DNA of 51,632 nucleotides from UBA6016 sp964568395. GTDB taxonomy: Bacteria > Campylobacterota > Campylobacteria > Campylobacterales > UBA6016. A program made the translations under genes and the position numbers. The notes beneath the pieces were generated by a model. The model did not search any database, was not told the origin of the DNA, and saw only the letters and a program-made list of their open reading frames with translations. Positions 24,796 to 34,717 of this stretch are shown here, in pieces. Location: positions 1-51,632 of the forward strand of contig CAZMPN010000013.1 in NCBI GenBank assembly GCA_964568395.1, read 5' to 3'. The number at the start of each line of letters is the position of its first letter. Position 1 is the first letter of the stretch.

Positions 24796-27243
24796 ATGGG
24801 CTACGAATTTAGGACGATAGAACAAAAATGGCAAAAAGAGTGGGCGGAGACGAATGCCTTTGAGCCGAGCGACGACACTACAAAACCAAAAAAATATATC
24901 CTCTCCATGTTTCCATATCCGAGCGGTAGGATACACATGGGGCATGTGCGTAACTATACGATAGGCGACGCATTTGCCAGACACTACCGCAAGCTGGGCT
25001 TTAACGTCCTTCACCCGATAGGGTGGGACGCCTTTGGGCTTCCGGCCGAAAACGCGGCTATCAAGCATGGCGTACACCCTAAGAAGTGGACATACGAAAA
25101 TATAGACTATATGAGAAACGAGCTAAAAGGGCTAGGCCTCTCGTTTTCCGTAAAAAGGGATTTTGCGACTTGCGACGCAGAATATACGAAGTTCGAGCAA
25201 GGCTTTATCATCGATATGTGGGAGAAGGGGCTGATATACAGAAAAAGCGGCCTTCTCAACTGGTGTCCGCATGACCTTACCGTGCTAGCCAACGAACAGG
25301 TAGAAGAGGGCAAATGCTGGAGATGCGGCACCGAAGTGGTCCTAAAAGAGATGAACCAATACTATCTGGCTATCACCAACTACGCGTCCGAACTCTTGGA
25401 AGATATCAAAACACTTGAAAAAGGGTGGCCAAAGCAAGTCCTGACGATGCAGGAGAACTGGATAGGACAAAGCGAGGGGCTCGAGTTTAGCTTTGAACTC
25501 TCGGAAGAGTCGAAAGAGAGACTGGACGGCAAATTCGACAAGCTATCCGTGTTTACCACAAGAGCCGACACCGTATACGGCGTAACCTACTGCGCGCTTG
25601 CGGCGGAACATGAGATAGTGCGTTATATGCAGCAAAACGGCCTATTCGATGAGGGCAAAAGCTCAAAAGTCTCGGCGATGCAGAGAGTGCCGGCAAGAGA
25701 CAGGGGTGCGGCCGAAAAAGACGGTTTTGACACATCTCTTACCGTAATCCATCCTTTGACGGGGGAGAAGCTGCCTTTATGGGTTGCCAACTTCGTCATA
25801 GCGGACTACGGCAGCGGCGCGGTAATGAGCGTCGCGGCGCACGACGAGAGGGATTATGAGTTCGCTACCAAATTCGGCCTGCCTCTAAAAGCCGTCATTA
25901 AGGCCCCCGAGGGCGCGGAAGTGAGCGGCGCATATACCGGCGAAGGCGTCATGTTCGGCAGCGGCGAGTTTGACGGTATGAATAACGTAGAGGCGAAGTC
26001 CGCGATTATCAAAAAATTCGAGAGCCTTGGAATAGGCAAGGGTGTCAAGACCTATAGACTAAGGGACTGGGGTATATCCAGACAGAGATATTGGGGCACG
26101 CCTATCCCTTTTATCCACTGTGAAAAATGCGGCGTAGTTCCTGAGAAAAAAGAGAATTTGCCTGTACTGCTCCCGGAAGACGTCGTGATTGATGGAAGCG
26201 GGAATCCGCTCGAAAAACACGCGGCATTCAAAAGCTGCAGATGCCCTAAATGCGGCGGCGAGGCAAGAAGGGAGACCGATACGCTCGATACCTTTGCGGA
26301 GTCGAGCTGGTATTTTCTTAGATACGCCCAAAACCCGGAAAACTTTTCAAAAGAGGCGTTTTCAAAAGAGGCGGTCAACTACTGGATGCCGGTAGACAGA
26401 TACGTAGGCGGTATAGAGCACGCGATACTCCACCTTCTCTACTCCAGATTTTTCACAAAAGCGCTGAGGGATCTTGGATACGTAAACGTAGACGAGCCGT
26501 TTGAAAACCTGCTGACGCAGGGAATGGTGCTAAAAGACGGCGCTAAGATGAGTAAGTCGAAAGGCAATACCGTAGACCCTGACGAACTGGTAAAAAAATA
26601 CGGCGCCGACACCGCAAGGCTGTTTATACTGTTCGCCGCTCCTCCGACGAAGGAGCTGGAGTGGAACGACAGCGCGGTCGAGGGATGCTTTAGATTTTTG
26701 AGACGTTTTTATGAAAAAAGCGAAAACGTAAAAAAAGCGTCCGCCAAGCCGGTAGTAGATGCGGCAAGCCTCTCCAAAGAAGAGAAGGAGGCCAGAAAGA
26801 AGGTCTACGAAGCGCTCAAAAAAAGCCTTGCCGTGTTTGACGACGGCTTTGCCTTCAACACAGTCATAGCGGCTTGCATGGAGGCTCTCAATTCGCTTGA
26901 CGCGCAAAACAACGAAGCGGTATGGAGCGAGGGATATTATATTCTGACGAACGTACTTGAACCGATAGCGCCGCACGTATGCCACGAGATAGCAGACAGG
27001 CTTTTTGGATGCGCTAATTTCGGCAAGATAGAGGTCGACGAGTCGGCGTTCGATAGCGATACCGTGTTTTACGCCATAACCGTCAACGGTAAAAAAAGAG
27101 CCGAGATAAATGTCCCAAAAGACGCCTCTAAAGACGAGATACTAGCCCTTGCGAAGGCTGAAGCAGGAAAATGGGTAGATGGCGAAATAATCAAAGAGGT
27201 CGTAGTGCCGAACAAACTTATAAACTTCGTGGTAAAAGGCTAA
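24796..27243 (+). CDS. leuS: Leucyl-tRNA synthetase
   Basis: Class I synthetase charging tRNA-Leu. 815 aa. The HIGH-type motif is in FPYPSGRIHMGHVRN, the zinc-knuckle region has NWCPHD and CWRCG, and the CP1 editing domain shows TRADTVYG and SVAAHDERD. KMSKS occurs in DGAKMSKSKGNT, followed by the anticodon-binding and C-terminal domains. Single-chain bacterial type, not the split alpha/beta form. Confidence 0.97.
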   Translation: MGYEFRTIEQKWQKEWAETNAFEPSDDTTKPKKYILSMFPYPSGRIHMGHVRNYTIGDAFARHYRKLGFNVLHPIGWDAFGLPAENAAIKHGVHPKKWTYENIDYMRNELKGLGLSFSVKRDFATCDAEYTKFEQGFIIDMWEKGLIYRKSGLLNWCPHDLTVLANEQVEEGKCWRCGTEVVLKEMNQYYLAITNYASELLEDIKTLEKGWPKQVLTMQENWIGQSEGLEFSFELSEESKERLDGKFDKLSVFTTRADTVYGVTYCALAAEHEIVRYMQQNGLFDEGKSSKVSAMQRVPARDRGAAEKDGFDTSLTVIHPLTGEKLPLWVANFVIADYGSGAVMSVAAHDERDYEFATKFGLPLKAVIKAPEGAEVSGAYTGEGVMFGSGEFDGMNNVEAKSAIIKKFESLGIGKGVKTYRLRDWGISRQRYWGTPIPFIHCEKCGVVPEKKENLPVLLPEDVVIDGSGNPLEKHAAFKSCRCPKCGGEARRETDTLDTFAESSWYFLRYAQNPENFSKEAFSKEAVNYWMPVDRYVGGIEHAILHLLYSRFFTKALRDLGYVNVDEPFENLLTQGMVLKDGAKMSKSKGNTVDPDELVKKYGADTARLFILFAAPPTKELEWNDSAVEGCFRFLRRFYEKSENVKKASAKPVVDAASLSKEEKEARKKVYEALKKSLAVFDDGFAFNTVIAACMEALNSLDAQNNEAVWSEGYYILTNVLEPIAPHVCHEIADRLFGCANFGKIEVDESAFDSDTVFYAITVNGKKRAEINVPKDASKDEILALAKAEAGKWVDGEIIKEVVVPNKLINFVVKG

Positions 27244-27245
27244 AC

Positions 27246-27776
27246 ATGAGAAAGCTTCTGGCAATCCTCTTGGTGGTAACGCTGTTTGCCGGATGCGGAT
27301 ATAAGCCTGCCGTACACTACTCCAAAAAAGCGATAGGCGATAAGGTGTACGCCAAGGTGACGATGCTAAGAAGCGACCCGGAAAATACCGTCCTTATTAA
27401 AGACGCTATCAATGAGGCCGTTGTTACGAAGTTTGGCTCTAAGCTTGTAAGCGAAAAAGAGGCGACTACGAAAATGCATATAGAGGTCGCCTCGGTAGGA
27501 CTCTCTCCTATACAATACGATCAAAACGGATATGTCGTGCTCTATAGGATGAATGTCGCGTTAAATACGACGGTCGTATCCAAAAAGGAGAGCAAGTTGT
27601 TCCAAACAAGCGGCAGCTATGACTTCTCCGTCGAGCCTAATACTACGGTCTCCGACTCCAAAAGATTCGAGGCTATCAAAAACAGTAGTTCGAAAGCTAT
27701 CGATATGCTAATATCCCAAATATCAATACTGGGGCTTATAGGTGAAACTGGAGCAGATAGTAGCAAGGGCGATTAA
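27246..27776 (+). CDS. lptE: LPS-assembly lipoprotein LptE-like
   Basis: 176-aa outer-membrane lipoprotein (FAGC, Cys17), starting at the ATG at 27246 two bases after leuS; the frame is open further upstream, inside leuS. The GYKP just after the Cys and the beta/alpha pattern fit LptE, the plug of the LptD LPS exporter. The position between leuS and folC is the same as in H. pylori, from memory. Sequence identity across LptE is low, so the call leans on context. Overlaps the GGDEF gene by 35 nt. Confidence 0.75.
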   Translation: MRKLLAILLVVTLFAGCGYKPAVHYSKKAIGDKVYAKVTMLRSDPENTVLIKDAINEAVVTKFGSKLVSEKEATTKMHIEVASVGLSPIQYDQNGYVVLYRMNVALNTTVVSKKESKLFQTSGSYDFSVEPNTTVSDSKRFEAIKNSSSKAIDMLISQISILGLIGETGADSSKGD

Positions 27777-29265
27777 GTCCCTAAAAGAAGCGCACAAGGA
27801 GATAACTCCGGAGGAGTTCCAGAAGGCTTTTTGCCGCGAGATGAAAAAAGAGGGGCTAAGCCACGAAGAGTGCGACAAGCTAAATAAATTTATCTCAAGG
27901 CTGGACGAAGGCTATCAAAAGCTTGTCAAAGGCTATGCTCCAAAGACTATGGACGAGCTCGTCCAGTTTCTGATCTCCCAGGTAAACAGGCTAAACCCTA
28001 CGGAGGCCGGCGAATATCTTGCGGCCCAGTCGATACTGCTTTTGAAGGTATTAAAGGCGATGAGGCAGCTGCGCCATAAAGAGGCCGCAAAGCTAGCCTC
28101 CGCCACTCTAGACAAGATAGAGAACACCAAAAATACCGAACTGCTTTTGACGCTCGCGAAATCATGGGACTCCCTAGCCGCGAACTACAAGCCGACCGAG
28201 TTTGCGGCGTTTGAAAAATATACTCTTTTAAAAGGCTATTTTTTAGAAGATGTCGCAAACGAGCTAAAGCTCGCCTTTGAAAAGAATATCCAGAGCTCGG
28301 ACGATTTGGCGCTCGTCGTGCTGGATGGCCTGAAGCCGTCATTTACGAAGGAGATGCAAAAAGAACTCGAGCTATTCGGGAAAAAAGTTCTTAACGAGCC
28401 GGTTCTGATTTCGCAAAAAAGAGTGCAGTCGGAGATAAAATCCCTCGTCTCAAAGCGCATCTATCTGGACAACAAAGAGATTAAGCAAAAGATTTCGGAA
28501 ATAGACGGAATGGTGACTAGATGCTATGCGAAAATTTCCGGCGTTACGGATGCGAATGCGAGCGGAGCGCAAAAGGTAGGCTCCATCAAGAAGCTTATAG
28601 AAGAGAGCAGGGACGGCGACTTCGAGGCGGTAAAGGTTAAGCTTTCCGCTTTGGTGGCCGCTCTTGACAACGATATAAGCGGCGCGCTTACGGCGCTAAA
28701 AGAAGAGCATGCGCAGATGATTGCGATGCAGCAGAAGATAAAGAGCTTGGAGAGCGAGCTGGAGAGCGCGAAGGAGGAGGCCGGAATAGACTTTTTGACG
28801 AAGCTTGCGAATAGAAAAGTCATAGACGAGGAGTTGGAGCGCTTCGAAGAGTTTTACCTAAGATTTGAAGACAACTATAGCGTCGTGTTTTTCGATATAG
28901 ATTATTTCAAAAAAATCAACGACACATACGGTCATATGGCCGGTGACGTCGTTTTGACCTCGTTCGCCCAGATGCTAAAGAAGAAATCGAGAGATATGGA
29001 TATCATCGGGAGATTCGGCGGAGAGGAGTTTATCGCGATACTTCCGAAAACAGATATAGAGGGCGCAAAAACGTATGCGGAAAGCATAAGGGCCGCCGTA
29101 GAAAAAACCAAGTTCATCTATAAAGAGACGAGAATAGACGTGACGGTAAGCGCCGGATGCGCCGAGAGAAAATCGGAGAAAAGCTTGAAAGAGCTGATAA
29201 AAACATCCGACGAGAGGCTTTATAAGGCAAAGCAAGACGGCAGAAACAGGGTCTTTTCGGCTTGA
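27742..29265 (+). CDS. GGDEF diguanylate cyclase with an uncharacterised helical N-terminus
   Basis: 507 aa. The C-terminal domain (about residues 345-507) has the full active site GGEEF at 426-430 and an RxxD product-inhibition site (RDMD 417-420) at the canonical spacing, so it should make cyclic di-GMP under feedback control. The N-terminal 300 residues are helical, charged and without a known sensor. A coiled coil of about 40 residues precedes the GGDEF domain. No membrane segment. GTG start inside the end of lptE, GGGG upstream. It is an extra gene compared with the H. pylori order. Confidence 0.9.
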   Translation: MKLEQIVARAIKSLKEAHKEITPEEFQKAFCREMKKEGLSHEECDKLNKFISRLDEGYQKLVKGYAPKTMDELVQFLISQVNRLNPTEAGEYLAAQSILLLKVLKAMRQLRHKEAAKLASATLDKIENTKNTELLLTLAKSWDSLAANYKPTEFAAFEKYTLLKGYFLEDVANELKLAFEKNIQSSDDLALVVLDGLKPSFTKEMQKELELFGKKVLNEPVLISQKRVQSEIKSLVSKRIYLDNKEIKQKISEIDGMVTRCYAKISGVTDANASGAQKVGSIKKLIEESRDGDFEAVKVKLSALVAALDNDISGALTALKEEHAQMIAMQQKIKSLESELESAKEEAGIDFLTKLANRKVIDEELERFEEFYLRFEDNYSVVFFDIDYFKKINDTYGHMAGDVVLTSFAQMLKKKSRDMDIIGRFGGEEFIAILPKTDIEGAKTYAESIRAAVEKTKFIYKETRIDVTVSAGCAERKSEKSLKELIKTSDERLYKAKQDGRNRVFSA

Positions 29266-30434
29266 GTCTAGAAGCTTATCTAGAAGCGAAAGGAGCGGAG
29301 TACGCCCCCTTCGACCCTGCCAGATTTAGAAATTTTTACGAAAAACATGAAAACGATATCGGGCAACCGCCAAGAATAGTACAGATTGTGGGTACAAACG
29401 GGAAGGGGACCACCGGGCGTTTTTTGGCTTCTATCTTGAAAAATTCCGGCTTTAAAGTCGGCCACTTCACATCCCCCCATATATTGTCTGTTACCGAGAG
29501 GTTTTGGTTTGACGGAGGCGACGCCTCTATGGACGAGCTGGAGCTTTCGCACCGGGAGCTTTTGGAAAAATTCGGTTCCGACTTGGATAGTCTTAGCTAT
29601 TTTGAGTATCTGACGCTTCTTTGCGTCGCTTTTTTTAGCGGCAGGTGCGATTTTTTGGTTTTGGAGGCCGGGCTCGGCGGAGAGTTCGACTCCACGAGCG
29701 TAGCAAAAAAAGAGCTGATGCTGCTTACCAATATAGGGCTGGATCATCAAGATATGCTGGGAGGCACCCTTGAAGAGATAGTAAACACCAAGATGAGGGC
29801 GTCCAATTGTCCGACTATCATAGGCTTCCAGAGCGAAGGTTCGACGTATGAAATCATAAAACGAAATTTTCCGGGTCCAGATACGCGTTTTTTAAAAGAT
29901 ATAGTTTCAAAAGAGCACAAAGAGAGGGCGGAGGAGTATATATCGCAAAACAAATACGCCTCGTATCTGACGGACAATCTTATGCTCGCAATGGCGGGGG
30001 CCGAATTTTTGGGGATAAAAGAGATAAATCCGGAGGGCCTCGCTCCTATAGCCGGGAGATTCGAGCGTATCGCCGAAAATATTACGGTGGATGTCGGACA
30101 CAATCCGCTTGCCGCGCGGATGATCGCAAAAGAACTTGGTGATAAAAAAGTGGTTTTGGTGTACAACTCGTTCGCCGATAAAAACCCGGAGGAGAGCTTG
30201 TCTGCGCTAAAAGGCTCGATTAAAATCGTCGAAATATTAGAGCTTGAGCACCAAAGAGTAATCAAAAAAGAAGAGTTAACAAAAATTTTGGATAAAATAG
30301 GGCTACCTTACCGTGACTTCGTAAAAATCGAAGATGGAGAGGAGTACCTGGTATTCGGCTCTTTTAGCGTAGTTTGCGAGTTTTTAAGGAGACGTGTTGA
30401 GGCAGAGCTTAAAAAACCTGACGGAACGGCTTAA
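29262..30434 (+). CDS. folC: Folylpolyglutamate/dihydrofolate synthase FolC
   Basis: Adds glutamates to folates and may also make dihydrofolate. 390 aa with the Mur-ligase-type P-loop GTNGKGTTGRF, folate-proximal HFTSPHI and Mg site LEAGLGGEFDSTS. A C-terminal ligase domain follows (VDVGHNPLAARM). TTG start overlapping the previous stop (TTGA). Overlaps the M23 peptidase by 41 nt. Confidence 0.94.
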   Translation: MSLEAYLEAKGAEYAPFDPARFRNFYEKHENDIGQPPRIVQIVGTNGKGTTGRFLASILKNSGFKVGHFTSPHILSVTERFWFDGGDASMDELELSHRELLEKFGSDLDSLSYFEYLTLLCVAFFSGRCDFLVLEAGLGGEFDSTSVAKKELMLLTNIGLDHQDMLGGTLEEIVNTKMRASNCPTIIGFQSEGSTYEIIKRNFPGPDTRFLKDIVSKEHKERAEEYISQNKYASYLTDNLMLAMAGAEFLGIKEINPEGLAPIAGRFERIAENITVDVGHNPLAARMIAKELGDKKVVLVYNSFADKNPEESLSALKGSIKIVEILELEHQRVIKKEELTKILDKIGLPYRDFVKIEDGEEYLVFGSFSVVCEFLRRRVEAELKKPDGTA

Positions 30435-31437
30435 AAAAGATAATAGATCGACACTGTTGAGGCAAAAAGCGAGACGTGAGCTGCTTCTCAGGATGCCGAG
30501 CATTAAGCACCCTAAGGCCGCGCCGACAAGAAGCAAAGAGGCGCATTCGACGGTGATCACGGTGTCGACGCCTTTTGGGCTAAAAAGCTTCACTCTGTGC
30601 AAAGTTAAGCGTAGGGCGCTCGTCAGCTTTGCGGCTTTTGCGGTCTTGTTTTTGGTGTTTGGCTCAATCGGCCTGTTGTTCAGCTTTTCAAACAATCTCG
30701 TTTTGGAAAATATGCTTGATAAGACAAAACAGGGTTATCTAGACTTGGCGGCCCAAAACCAAGGGCTTAAAAATATAGTCGAAGAGGGCAGAGCGGAGAA
30801 AGAGAAGGTGGCGCAGCTGGAGAACCTGATCAATGTCAGGAGCGACTCGCTTGGCGCCGAAAAACTTGAGCTATCCACCGTTAGCGTCGAACAAAAGACG
30901 ATGCTTCTCAAAAATATTCCGAACGGTTCCCCGGTTCCGTATCAAGGGATAACCAGCGATTTTGGCTCCAGGAACCACCCGGTGCTAGGGCGCAGCATAT
31001 TTCACGAAGGAATGGATCTAAAGGCCGGACTTGGAACGAAAGTCTACTCTACGGCAGACGGAATCGTAGAGTTTACTAGGTATAACGGCGGCTACGGAAA
31101 TATGATGGTGGTCGCCCACTCATACGGGTTTAAGGCTGTTTACGGGCATCTCTCTAGATTCGCCGTAAGGCCCGGAGAGTTCGTAAAGAAAGGACAGCTT
31201 ATCGCATTTAGCGGGAATACCGGGCTTACGGCCGGGCCGCACTTGCATTACGAGGTGAGGTTCTTGGGCGAGCCCATGAATCCGGAGCCTTTTTTGAAAT
31301 GGAGTTACGGAAATTTTGCATATCTTTTCGATAGGGAGAAAAAAGTTAGATGGGCATCTTTAGTAGAAGCAACAAGGTGGCAGACACAGGCGGAGCGTCT
31401 GTCATCTCTTCAGGCACAAAAATCATCGGTCAACTGA
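30394..31437 (+). CDS. M23 peptidoglycan endopeptidase, Csd1/Pgp3-like
   Basis: 347 aa: a basic cytoplasmic N-terminus of about 70 residues, one membrane helix (76-96), a coiled coil (about 105-148) and a periplasmic LytM domain. All zinc and catalytic residues are present: H204 and D208 (HEGMD), H251, and H283/H285 (HLH). It should trim peptide cross-links. In H. pylori the equivalent position holds two peptidases, Csd1 and Csd2, needed for helical shape; here there is one. TTG start with AAGGAG 5 nt upstream. The last 29 codons overlap the bactofilin gene in another frame. Confidence 0.92.
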   Translation: MLRQSLKNLTERLKKDNRSTLLRQKARRELLLRMPSIKHPKAAPTRSKEAHSTVITVSTPFGLKSFTLCKVKRRALVSFAAFAVLFLVFGSIGLLFSFSNNLVLENMLDKTKQGYLDLAAQNQGLKNIVEEGRAEKEKVAQLENLINVRSDSLGAEKLELSTVSVEQKTMLLKNIPNGSPVPYQGITSDFGSRNHPVLGRSIFHEGMDLKAGLGTKVYSTADGIVEFTRYNGGYGNMMVVAHSYGFKAVYGHLSRFAVRPGEFVKKGQLIAFSGNTGLTAGPHLHYEVRFLGEPMNPEPFLKWSYGNFAYLFDREKKVRWASLVEATRWQTQAERLSSLQAQKSSVN

Positions 31438-31742
31438 GCGTTAAGGACAGTTTTTATATAGACGGCGAAATCGAAGGGGATATAAACTCCGAGAACATCA
31501 TAACGGTCGGTAAAAACGGCGCCGTCATAGGCAAGATAAAAGCAAAAAGCGTGATAGTGGGCGGCGAAATAAAAGGCAAAGTCGAGTGCGACAGCTGCGA
31601 GATACTATCCGGCGGCAAAATAAAGGGCGAAGTCTACAGCTCCTCGCTAGTCATAGAGGCCGGCGGAATCTTGGAAGGGTCTAGCTACGTTAAAAACAAC
31701 GGCTACGTAAAAGAACAAAGCCAGACTCTGATTAGCGAGTAG
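31350..31742 (+). CDS. Bactofilin (CcmA-like)
   Basis: 130-aa polymer-forming cytoskeletal protein. A short N-terminal tail (MGIFSRSNK) is followed by the hydrophobic-glycine repeats of the DUF583 beta-helix (GQLSVKDSFYIDGEIEGDI and GEIKGKVECDSCEILSGGKI). In H. pylori CcmA works with Csd1/Csd2 to set cell curvature; the same pairing occurs here. Its first 88 nt lie inside the peptidase gene, so it is probably translationally coupled. Confidence 0.93.
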   Translation: MGIFSRSNKVADTGGASVISSGTKIIGQLSVKDSFYIDGEIEGDINSENIITVGKNGAVIGKIKAKSVIVGGEIKGKVECDSCEILSGGKIKGEVYSSSLVIEAGGILEGSSYVKNNGYVKEQSQTLISE

Positions 31743-31744
31743 TA

Positions 31745-34717
31745 TTGCAAAGTTCTTTTTTCGAGTTTCTATCCGCCTTCAAGGGCGGCGAGCCGCTATC
31801 GCTCCTATCTACCGACTCCAAAGAGGCGCTAAAACTAAAGCATGTAGCCGAGTTTTTTGGATTCGAGTGCTTTTTGTTGCCTGATTTTCGCGCGGAGGTG
31901 GGCGACGATCTTAGAAGTTTCGCCGAGGAGCTAAAAGAGCTTTTTTGCGCTCTTAACGCCTTCAACGAATCAAAAAAACATAAAAAAATCCTAATATCCC
32001 CATACAAGACCCTCTCTCGTCCTCTTCCAGCCCCAAAATACATGAAAGGCTTTGAGCTGAACTTCGCCCAAAAAGTGGATATCGAAGCGCTAAAATCAAA
32101 GCTATACGCGTATGGATACGAGTTTGTGGATATCGTAGAGCAGTCCGGAGAGGTCTCCTTCCGCGGAGATATCATGGATATATTCGCGCCAAACTTCGCC
32201 AGACCTATAAGGGTGTGCTTTTTTGACGACGAGATAGAGTCTATCAGGGAGTTTGACCTAGATACGCAAAAGAGCGACAAGACGGAGCTTGAAAACATCT
32301 ATATGGCTCCGGCGTTTTTGGCGCTCTCCGCAGACGAGTTTGAGAAGCTGGAGTCCTTGACCAGATATTCCGAGTTTGACGGTTTTTTCAAGGATATACA
32401 TTCGTTCGGGCTTTGGTGCTTCTGGGACAACGTAGACTATCTGAGCGCCTTTAGGACGTATAGAAGTTTTACGCCGGCCCACCTAAAAATATACGAAGAC
32501 GACGAGGAGCTATGCCAAAGGCTTGTAAGCTTGCCGGCGTTACCGGATGCGAGCGAGTATAAAGAGCACCAGATAATAGATTTTAAGGCTGCGATAGAGG
32601 CGAATAAACACAAAAAAATAACGGTCATAGCCTCTAACGAGGCGCTGCTAAAACAAGCCGGTATCTACGAGATAAAAGAGGCGTACAAATACGTAGAAGC
32701 GCCATATGTTATAAATATCCAAAGTCCGGACGAGCTGATAATATCGCTAAACAAAACGGAGAAAAAGCAAAAAAGCAGGCCCAAAAAAGCTCTTGCGCTG
32801 GACGAATTTAAGCCTGGGGACTATATCGTCCACGACAAATACGGAGTCGGAATATTCGAAGGGCTTCGTCACCTAACGGTGCTGGGCAGCACCAAGGACT
32901 TCGTGGAGATAAGATACCAAAACGACGACAAGCTGCTGGTGCCGGTAGAAAATCTGGGGCTTATAGACAGATTCGTCGGCGACGGCGGAGCGGTTCCCGT
33001 AATAGACAGGCTCGGTAAATCAAGCTTCCTAAAACTAAAAGAGTCCGTTAGGAGCAGGCTGTTCGAAATCGCCGGAGAGATAGTCCGCCTGGCCGCCGAG
33101 AGGGAGCTGCAGGAGGGTGTGCGCCTTGACGCAAGAAGAGCCGAGATAGCCCTGTTTCAAAAAGAGGCCGGATTTTCGTATACGGAAGATCAGGCTAGGA
33201 GTATCGACGAGATATTTGCCGATTTTGGACGCGGAGTGGCTATGGATAGGCTGCTTAGCGGGGACGTCGGATTTGGAAAGACCGAGGTCGCCATGAACGC
33301 CGTATTCGCGGCCGCTATAAACGGATATGCCTCGGTCGTTTTGGCCCCTACGACGCTGCTTGTGAGCCAACACTACAAGAGCTTCACCGAGCGTTTCGCA
33401 AAGTACGGCATCAGATGCGAAAAAGTGGACAGGTTTATATCCGCAAAGGAGAAAAAAGCGACGCTGGAGGCCCTAAAGACCGGAACGCTAAAAGTGGCCA
33501 TAGGTACGCACGCATTGCTGGACGCCGAGGTAAAAGACCTTGCGCTCGTAGTGGTCGACGAAGAGCATAAGTTCGGCGTAAAGCAAAAAGAGAAGCTAAA
33601 GGCCATCTCGAAAACGGCGCATATCCTCTCCATGTCCGCGACCCCGATACCTAGAAGCCTCAATATGGCGCTCTCGCAGGTAAAAAGTCTAAGCGAGATA
33701 AATACGCCTCCAAGAGAGAGGCTGCCTATCAAGACTTTTGTCAAAGAGTACGACGAGAAGGTGCTCAAAGAGGCCGTTATGAGGGAGCTTAGACGAGGCG
33801 GGCAGGTGTTTTATATCCACAACCGTATCGCAAGCCTTGAGGATGCCAAAAAAAGGCTTCTTGATATAGTCCCGAACCTGAGAATCGCCGTACTCCACTC
33901 CAAAATCAGCGCGGATGAGACGGAGAAGATAATGATAGATTTCGTTGAAGGCAAATACGATATGCTGCTCTCCACCTCTATCATAGAGTCCGGTATCAAT
34001 ATGCCGCGCGTCAACACGATAATGATAGATTCGGCCGATATGTTCGGCATGGCCGACTTGCATCAGCTAAGAGGCAGGGTCGGCAGGGGAAGCGTGCAGG
34101 GGTATGCGTACTTCTTCGTCGAATCCAAAGACGACCTGACTGAAGAGGCGAAAAAACGGCTAATCGCCCTCGAATCAAACTCGTATCTGGGCAGCGGCGC
34201 GGCCTTGGCATACCAAGACCTCGAAATCAGGGGCGGAGGCAATATCGTCGGCGAGGCGCAATCCGGACATATCAAAAATATAGGTTACGGCCTCTATCTC
34301 AGAATGCTCGAAGACGCCATCAACGAGCTAAGCGGCAAGAGCTTCGAGAAAGAAAAAGAGGTTGAGCTGAAGCTGTCCGTTTCGGCGTTCATATCGCCTG
34401 AGTTCATCGCCGAGGATAGACTGCGTCTGGAGGCGTACAGAAGGCTTAGTCGGGTGCACGAAGTGGCCGAGATATACGAGATAGAGGAAGAACTAAACGA
34501 CCGTTTCGGCAAACCTGATTTGCCGACAAGGCAGTTTTTGCAGCTGATAGAGATAAAGGTGCTCTCCATAAAAGCGGGGGTATCCGCCATATCGAACTAT
34601 GCGCAAAATATCACCGTAAACTTCGAAGACGGTAAAAAAGAGTATATCGCCGCCCCTAGCAAGGACGACGACGATATACTTGATACGACGCTGAAATTTC
34701 TAAGGGCTAAAAAATGA
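31745..34717 (+). CDS. mfd: Transcription-repair coupling factor Mfd
   Basis: ATP-dependent translocase that removes stalled RNA polymerase and recruits UvrA. 990 aa, shorter than the E. coli protein (1148). An N-terminal UvrB-homology region is followed by an RNAP-interaction domain (KPGDYIVHDKYGVGIFEGL-type). The helicase domains have Walker A GDVGFGKTE, DEEHKFG, SMSATPIPRS and QLRGRVGR. A C-terminal domain closes the protein. TTG start three bases after bactofilin. Overlaps the YmdB gene by 4 nt. Confidence 0.96.
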   Translation: MQSSFFEFLSAFKGGEPLSLLSTDSKEALKLKHVAEFFGFECFLLPDFRAEVGDDLRSFAEELKELFCALNAFNESKKHKKILISPYKTLSRPLPAPKYMKGFELNFAQKVDIEALKSKLYAYGYEFVDIVEQSGEVSFRGDIMDIFAPNFARPIRVCFFDDEIESIREFDLDTQKSDKTELENIYMAPAFLALSADEFEKLESLTRYSEFDGFFKDIHSFGLWCFWDNVDYLSAFRTYRSFTPAHLKIYEDDEELCQRLVSLPALPDASEYKEHQIIDFKAAIEANKHKKITVIASNEALLKQAGIYEIKEAYKYVEAPYVINIQSPDELIISLNKTEKKQKSRPKKALALDEFKPGDYIVHDKYGVGIFEGLRHLTVLGSTKDFVEIRYQNDDKLLVPVENLGLIDRFVGDGGAVPVIDRLGKSSFLKLKESVRSRLFEIAGEIVRLAAERELQEGVRLDARRAEIALFQKEAGFSYTEDQARSIDEIFADFGRGVAMDRLLSGDVGFGKTEVAMNAVFAAAINGYASVVLAPTTLLVSQHYKSFTERFAKYGIRCEKVDRFISAKEKKATLEALKTGTLKVAIGTHALLDAEVKDLALVVVDEEHKFGVKQKEKLKAISKTAHILSMSATPIPRSLNMALSQVKSLSEINTPPRERLPIKTFVKEYDEKVLKEAVMRELRRGGQVFYIHNRIASLEDAKKRLLDIVPNLRIAVLHSKISADETEKIMIDFVEGKYDMLLSTSIIESGINMPRVNTIMIDSADMFGMADLHQLRGRVGRGSVQGYAYFFVESKDDLTEEAKKRLIALESNSYLGSGAALAYQDLEIRGGGNIVGEAQSGHIKNIGYGLYLRMLEDAINELSGKSFEKEKEVELKLSVSAFISPEFIAEDRLRLEAYRRLSRVHEVAEIYEIEEELNDRFGKPDLPTRQFLQLIEIKVLSIKAGVSAISNYAQNITVNFEDGKKEYIAAPSKDDDDILDTTLKFLRAKK

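Noticed and set aside
27171..27245. Upstream extension of the lptE reading frame into leuS
   Set aside because: The frame is open, but the lipoprotein signal begins at the ATG at 27246; the extension would bury it.
30394..30434. folC/M23 and other overlaps as programmed frameshift fusions
   Set aside because: Each gene has its own plausible start and ribosome site and the products are unrelated families, so coupling is the simpler reading.
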